Positions 60,517 through 64,000 of a stretch of DNA of 64,000 nt are shown in pieces. The notes beneath the pieces are model-generated. The model did not search any database and had not been told where the DNA came from. It saw nothing but the letters and a program-made list of their open reading frames with translations. How positions within the stretch are numbered: position 1 is the stretch's first letter; every line of letters begins with the position of its first letter. Both the position numbers and the translations under genes were made by a program. The stretch comes from Streptomyces aurantiacus JA 4570. Its GTDB lineage: Bacteria; Actinomycetota; Actinomycetes; Streptomycetales; Streptomycetaceae. The DNA is taken from the NCBI RefSeq assembly GCF_000414115.1, contig NZ_AOPZ01000067.1, positions 62,001-126,000 of the forward strand, given 5' to 3'.

Positions 60517-61929
60517 ATGCGAATGGCGACGGCCGCGGCGACGGCCCTGACTCTCACCGCGGGGGCGGTCCTCACCGCGGGAGCGGCGACAGCTGTGACG
60601 CCCGCGAAGCCCGCACCGGCAGCGGCCACAGCCGAGTCGCATACACGCGGTTTATGGCGTGTAGACGGCTATGGGGCAGTGTGGTCGATTCGTAATGGAG
60701 TGCTCCAGGAGTACGAGACCACGTCGGTGAGCTGTCTTAAGGGCGACTCGGCGAAGCGGACCGGCCCCGGGCGGTACACCACGAAGGACGGCGCCGTGCT
60801 GACCGTGCGGACGACGCACGGCCGCGACCGGGCGACGCTGCGCATGGACGGCTCCGTGGGCCATCAGGAACTGCGGCGCGTCGCCGAGCTCCCCGCCGCC
60901 TGCACCCGCCCGGCACCACAGGGCCCCGTCGCCGCCTTCGACGTCTTCTGGCAGTCGTTCGAGGAGAACTACCCGTTCTTCGCCGCCAAGGGCATCGACT
61001 GGCATGCCGTACGCGACCGGTACCGGCCCAAGGTGCACGCCGACACCACCCGCGAGGAACTGTTCACGCTCTTCTCCGAGATGGTCGACCCGCTCGAGGA
61101 CGCGCACGTCGGGGTGGGCTACGGCGACCGCTTCTTCGGCCGGGTACGGTCCGGGACCGTCATGCCCACCCCGGAACTGGACGCCCGGGTGAAGAAGTTC
61201 GTGCTGGCGCGCGACCTGAAGGGCGCCGAGCACGTGCGGGACTTCGCCGACGGGCGGATCACCTACGCCGACCTGCCCGGCGGACAGGGCTATCTGCGGA
61301 TCTCCGGATTCAGCGGGTACGCGGGCGACGGCGCCCCGTACAGGGCGGAGCTCGCCGAGCTGGACCGGGCGCTCGGCACGGTCTTCACCGAGGAGCGCAC
61401 CCGGCGCCTGAAGGGTCTGGTCATCGATCTGCGGATCAACGGCGGCGGTTCGGACGCGCTCGGGATCCACCTCGCGGGGCGCCTCACCGACACCGGCTAT
61501 GTCGCGTACTCCAAGCGGGCCCGCAACGACCCCGCCGACCCGACCCGGCACACCCGCCCCCAGCCCGTGCGCGTCACCCCCGCCGACGCGCCCCGCTACA
61601 CCGGCCCCGTGGCCGTCCTCACCGGCGGTTCGACGGTGAGCGCCGGCGAGACGTTCACCCAGGCGCTGATCGACCGGCCCGGCTCGACCGTGCGCGTCGG
61701 GCAGCACACGCAGGGCGTCTTCTCGGACACCTTGCCGCGCAGGCTGCCCTTCGGCGGCATGGGGACGTGGCTGCCCAACGAGGAGTTCCTGACGCGATCG
61801 GGAACCACGTTCGACGGCCCGGGGATTCCGCCGCACCTGACCGAACCGGTCTTCACGGAGGAGGAGTTCGAGAAGAACCGGGACTCGGCCTTCGACCGGG
61901 CCCTGAAGTTCCTGGCGTCGGAGTCCTGA
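60517..61929 (+). CDS. Secreted S41-family (C-terminal-processing-like) peptidase with TTA codon
   Basis: A 470-residue exported serine peptidase of family S41. The signal peptide is MRMATAAATALTLTAGAVLT…ATA. The catalytic core contains LKGLVIDLRINGGGSDALG and the nucleophile Ser in GGSTVSAGETF; a tail with PNEEFLTRSGTTFDG completes the fold. ATG 60517 is 7 nt after GGGGAGG; ATG 60511 is too close. Leu46 is encoded by TTA (60652-60654), the rare codon read by the bldA tRNA, so expression is probably linked to development. The stretch around it (60640-60715) is unusually AT-rich. No PDZ domain is obvious. Confidence 0.92.
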   Translation: MRMATAAATALTLTAGAVLTAGAATAVTPAKPAPAAATAESHTRGLWRVDGYGAVWSIRNGVLQEYETTSVSCLKGDSAKRTGPGRYTTKDGAVLTVRTTHGRDRATLRMDGSVGHQELRRVAELPAACTRPAPQGPVAAFDVFWQSFEENYPFFAAKGIDWHAVRDRYRPKVHADTTREELFTLFSEMVDPLEDAHVGVGYGDRFFGRVRSGTVMPTPELDARVKKFVLARDLKGAEHVRDFADGRITYADLPGGQGYLRISGFSGYAGDGAPYRAELAELDRALGTVFTEERTRRLKGLVIDLRINGGGSDALGIHLAGRLTDTGYVAYSKRARNDPADPTRHTRPQPVRVTPADAPRYTGPVAVLTGGSTVSAGETFTQALIDRPGSTVRVGQHTQGVFSDTLPRRLPFGGMGTWLPNEEFLTRSGTTFDGPGIPPHLTEPVFTEEEFEKNRDSAFDRALKFLASES

Positions 61930-61988
61930 AGACCTGGGCCGCCAGGGGCAGACCGCAGGGCACGGAAGCGGGGAGTTAGCCTCACGTA

Positions 61989-62765
61989 ATGGTTGTCTGG
62001 GACGAGGAACGGCTGCTGGCGCTTGAGGTCGACGCGATCCACGGGCTCGTACCGGACTCAGGGAATCCGCCTGCCCTGCGGGACGAGACCATGCTGGCCG
62101 TCTGGGCGTGGTCCCCGCGGGCGCGACTGCTGGCGCTCGGGCCCGGCGTCGGGTGCCCGGACCGCGTCGACGACGCCCGGGAGACGAACGGCCCGGGTCA
62201 GGCCCCCGGCGCCCCGGAGACGTACAGCCCCGGCCTGGTCCCCGGCGCCGTCGCACGCATTGCCGCGGCGCTCGGGGACCGGGCGGGGGCCGTCGAGGGC
62301 GGACCGTGCTGGCTGTTCCCGGCCCGCCTCGCGGTCTCCGTCCCGAGCCCCCTGCCCGTCCTGGTCTCCACCGCGGAGGGACGGGCGGTCGCGCGGAGGC
62401 TGGACCGCCCCGCCAACTGGGGGGCCTGCGAGTGGGCCGAGCTGATCGGCGGAGACCTGGGGGAGTGGGCCATGGCCGTGCACGGCAGGGAACCGGTGTC
62501 GATCTGCCACACCCCCGCCGCCAACGGCATCGCCGCCGAAGCGGGCATCTGGACCCGCCCGGACTTCCGCGGCCGCGGCATCGCCACCGCCTGCGTCGCG
62601 GCCTGGTCCGAGCGCGAACGGCACACCAAGGACGTGCTCTTCTACAGCACGACCGCCGCCAACCACGCCTCCCAGTCGGTCGCCCGCGCCCTGGGCCTGG
62701 TCCCGCTCGGCTGGATCTGGCGGGTGCGCCGCGCGGAGGGCCGCCAGGCTGCCCAAACGGGTTGA
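61989..62765 (+). CDS. GNAT-family N-acetyltransferase
   Basis: A 258-residue protein whose C-terminal half is a GNAT fold. The acetyl-CoA motif A is TRPDFRGRGIATACV, followed by FYSTTAANHASQSVARALGL. The N-terminal 130 residues are unassigned and may form the substrate side. The substrate is unknown. It follows the S41 gene after 59 nt in the same direction, so co-transcription is possible. It converges with the MFS gene. Confidence 0.85.
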   Translation: MVVWDEERLLALEVDAIHGLVPDSGNPPALRDETMLAVWAWSPRARLLALGPGVGCPDRVDDARETNGPGQAPGAPETYSPGLVPGAVARIAAALGDRAGAVEGGPCWLFPARLAVSVPSPLPVLVSTAEGRAVARRLDRPANWGACEWAELIGGDLGEWAMAVHGREPVSICHTPAANGIAAEAGIWTRPDFRGRGIATACVAAWSERERHTKDVLFYSTTAANHASQSVARALGLVPLGWIWRVRRAEGRQAAQTG

Positions 62766-62789
62766 GCGCTTCGGTCCGGGGCAGTCGGG

Positions 62790-64000
62790 CTACTCCCGCT
62801 CGGCCGCCGCGCCCTCACCTTCGTCGAAGCCCGTCCGCACATCCCGCAGCAGCACCATCGCCGCCACCGCAAGGACCGCCACGATCACGCCCGCCACCCC
62901 CGCGGCGACGTTCAGCCCGCCGGTGAACGCCTCCCGCGCGGGCTCCAGCAGCTCCGGGCCCAGGGAGCCGGGGAGTTCGCGGGCCGCGGCGTCCGCGTTG
63001 GCGAGGGTGTCGCGGGCGGCGTGCGCGGCGTCGTCAGGGAGGCCCTGGGGGAGGGTGTCGGCGGTCTCGTCGCGGTACACGGCCGTCACCACGCTGCCCA
63101 GGCCGGCGATGCCCAGGGCGATGCCGAACTCCATGCCCGTCTCCGACATCGCCGCCGCCGAACCGGCCTTTTCCGGGGGCGCCGCACCGACGACCAGGTC
63201 CGTGCCGAGGACCATCATCGGGCTGATGCCCGTGTAGACGAGTACGAAGCCGGTGACGAGCAGCGGCAGACCGTCCGCGCTGTCCACCTGTGTGAGCAGG
63301 GCGTATCCGGCCACCGAGACGAGCAGCGCGCCGCCGACGATCCGGCCGGGGCGCACGCGGCGGGTGAGCGCGGGCGTCAGCGACGAGGCGACGATCAGCG
63401 CGGCCGCCGCGGGCAGCAGCCACAGACCCGCCTCGAGCGGCGAGAGTCCCTCGACGAGCTGCAGGTACTGCGTGATGAACAGATAGAGCCCGCCCATGAC
63501 GCCCAGGCCGAGCAGCAGCACCAGGAGCGCGGCACTGAACGCGCGGTTCCTGAACAGCCGCAGGTCCAGCAGCGGATCGGCGAGACCGCGCTGCCGCAGC
63601 ACGAAGACCGTGCCGAAGACCGCGCCGGTCAGCAGCGCCCCGGCCGTCAGGGCGTCAAAACCGTGCTCGGCGAGGCGCTTGAGGCCGTAGATGCCCGGCA
63701 GGACCGTGACCAGGGACAGCAGCACGCTCGCCGCGTCGATGCGGCCCGCCGCCGGATCCCGGTACTCCGGCAGCAGCAGCGGCGCGGCCACGAGCAGCAC
63801 GACCATGACCGGCACGCCGAGGAGGAACACCGAACCCCACCAGAACCACTCCAGGAGCGCGCCGCCGAGAACCGGCCCGACGGCGATCCCCACCGAGAAG
63901 CAGGTGACCCACACGCTGATGGCGACCCCGCGCTGCCGCGGATCCTTGAACATGTTGCTGATCAGGGCCAGCGTGGACGGCATGAGCGTGGCGCCCGTGA
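62790..64000 (-). CDS. MFS transporter, DHA2 family (5' truncated by window edge)
   Basis: The C-terminal 403 residues of a drug-type exporter. The frame continues past 63983 to the window end (…TGATLMPSTLALIS), so the first three or so membrane segments lie outside. About 11 segments are visible, with motif C (VGPVLGGALLEWF) and the DHA2 linker PEYRDPAAGRIDAASVLLSL. It probably exports drugs or toxic compounds by proton antiport. No regulator is visible on this side. Confidence 0.9.
   Translation of the reverse strand, partial: TGATLMPSTLALISNMFKDPRQRGVAISVWVTCFSVGIAVGPVLGGALLEWFWWGSVFLLGVPVMVVLLVAAPLLLPEYRDPAAGRIDAASVLLSLVTVLPGIYGLKRLAEHGFDALTAGALLTGAVFGTVFVLRQRGLADPLLDLRLFRNRAFSAALLVLLLGLGVMGGLYLFITQYLQLVEGLSPLEAGLWLLPAAAALIVASSLTPALTRRVRPGRIVGGALLVSVAGYALLTQVDSADGLPLLVTGFVLVYTGISPMMVLGTDLVVGAAPPEKAGSAAAMSETGMEFGIALGIAGLGSVVTAVYRDETADTLPQGLPDDAAHAARDTLANADAAARELPGSLGPELLEPAREAFTGGLNVAAGVAGVIVAVLAVAAMVLLRDVRTGFDEGEGAAAERE

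Noticed and set aside
1..64000. tRNA, rRNA, integrase, transposase or attachment sites
   Set aside because: I looked for tRNA T-loop sequences, DDE or tyrosine-recombinase motifs and long terminal repeats by eye and found none that hold. A covariance-model scan would be decisive for tRNAs.

Overview
The window is about 72% GC with strong third-position GC bias. It has frequent GTG starts and overlapping ATGA/GTGA start-stop junctions. It carries a conservon, a bldA-type TTA codon, a DasR-type operator and many secreted hydrolases. Together these point to a Streptomyces chromosome, probably an arm or arm-proximal accessory region. I found no rRNA, tRNA, CRISPR array, integrase or intact insertion sequence.

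Layout. (1) 1-5845: the 3' part of a LacI-type regulator, then a complete conservon cvnABCDE (kinase-like, roadblock, DUF742, GTPase, CYP157-like P450). (2) 5915-8525: a pentalenene-synthase-like terpene cyclase divergent from a CYP183/PtlI-like P450, which looks like a compact sesquiterpenoid pair. (3) 8538-15012: a B3/4-domain protein, a LysE exporter divergent from a MocR regulator with clear operator repeats, an ankyrin/DUF6461-like protein and a PAP2-diacylglycerol-kinase fusion. (4) 15100-20775: a tightly overlapping ABC importer (lipoprotein, permease, ATPase, permease) with an amidohydrolase, facing a LacI regulator across two GGAAAACGT-type palindromes. (5) 20784-24521: two regulator/target pairs (MarR/MFS and TetR/reductase), each with palindromes between them. 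(6) 24579-27679: a DUF6545/MAB_1171c-type membrane protein, an ImmA/IrrE peptidase and an XRE regulator. The membrane gene is frameshifted by an exact 28-bp tandem duplication. (7) 28368-39512: NUDIX, small secreted proteins, an MBL hydrolase with a MmyB-like regulator, IclR, FabG-like SDR, AraC, a secreted intradiol dioxygenase with a CBM5/12 tail, alpha/beta hydrolase, LLM oxidoreductase and GH16. (8) 39895-46185: DUF5519, PepSY membrane protein, GH19 chitinase with a DasR-like site, secreted Ig-like protein, a hydrolase-fold protein lacking its nucleophile, and DUF5133. (9) 46470-56453: SigB-type sigma factor, ANTAR protein, RsbW-like ATPase and, in the same orientation upstream, two unrecognised giant proteins of 1,379 and 1,246 residues. 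(10) 56994-64000: SnoaL-like/TetR pair, an ECF sigma factor fused through a membrane segment to an extracellular CAP domain, an S41 peptidase with a TTA codon, a GNAT protein and the 3' part of a DHA2 MFS transporter.

How they work together. Most units are small regulator-plus-target modules with visible operators, which is typical of environmental sensing. The secreted dioxygenase, GH16 and GH19 suit a saprophyte degrading plant, fungal or lignin-derived polymers. The least explained parts are the giant two-gene operon, the XRE/ImmA/membrane-protein module and the sigma-CAP fusion.
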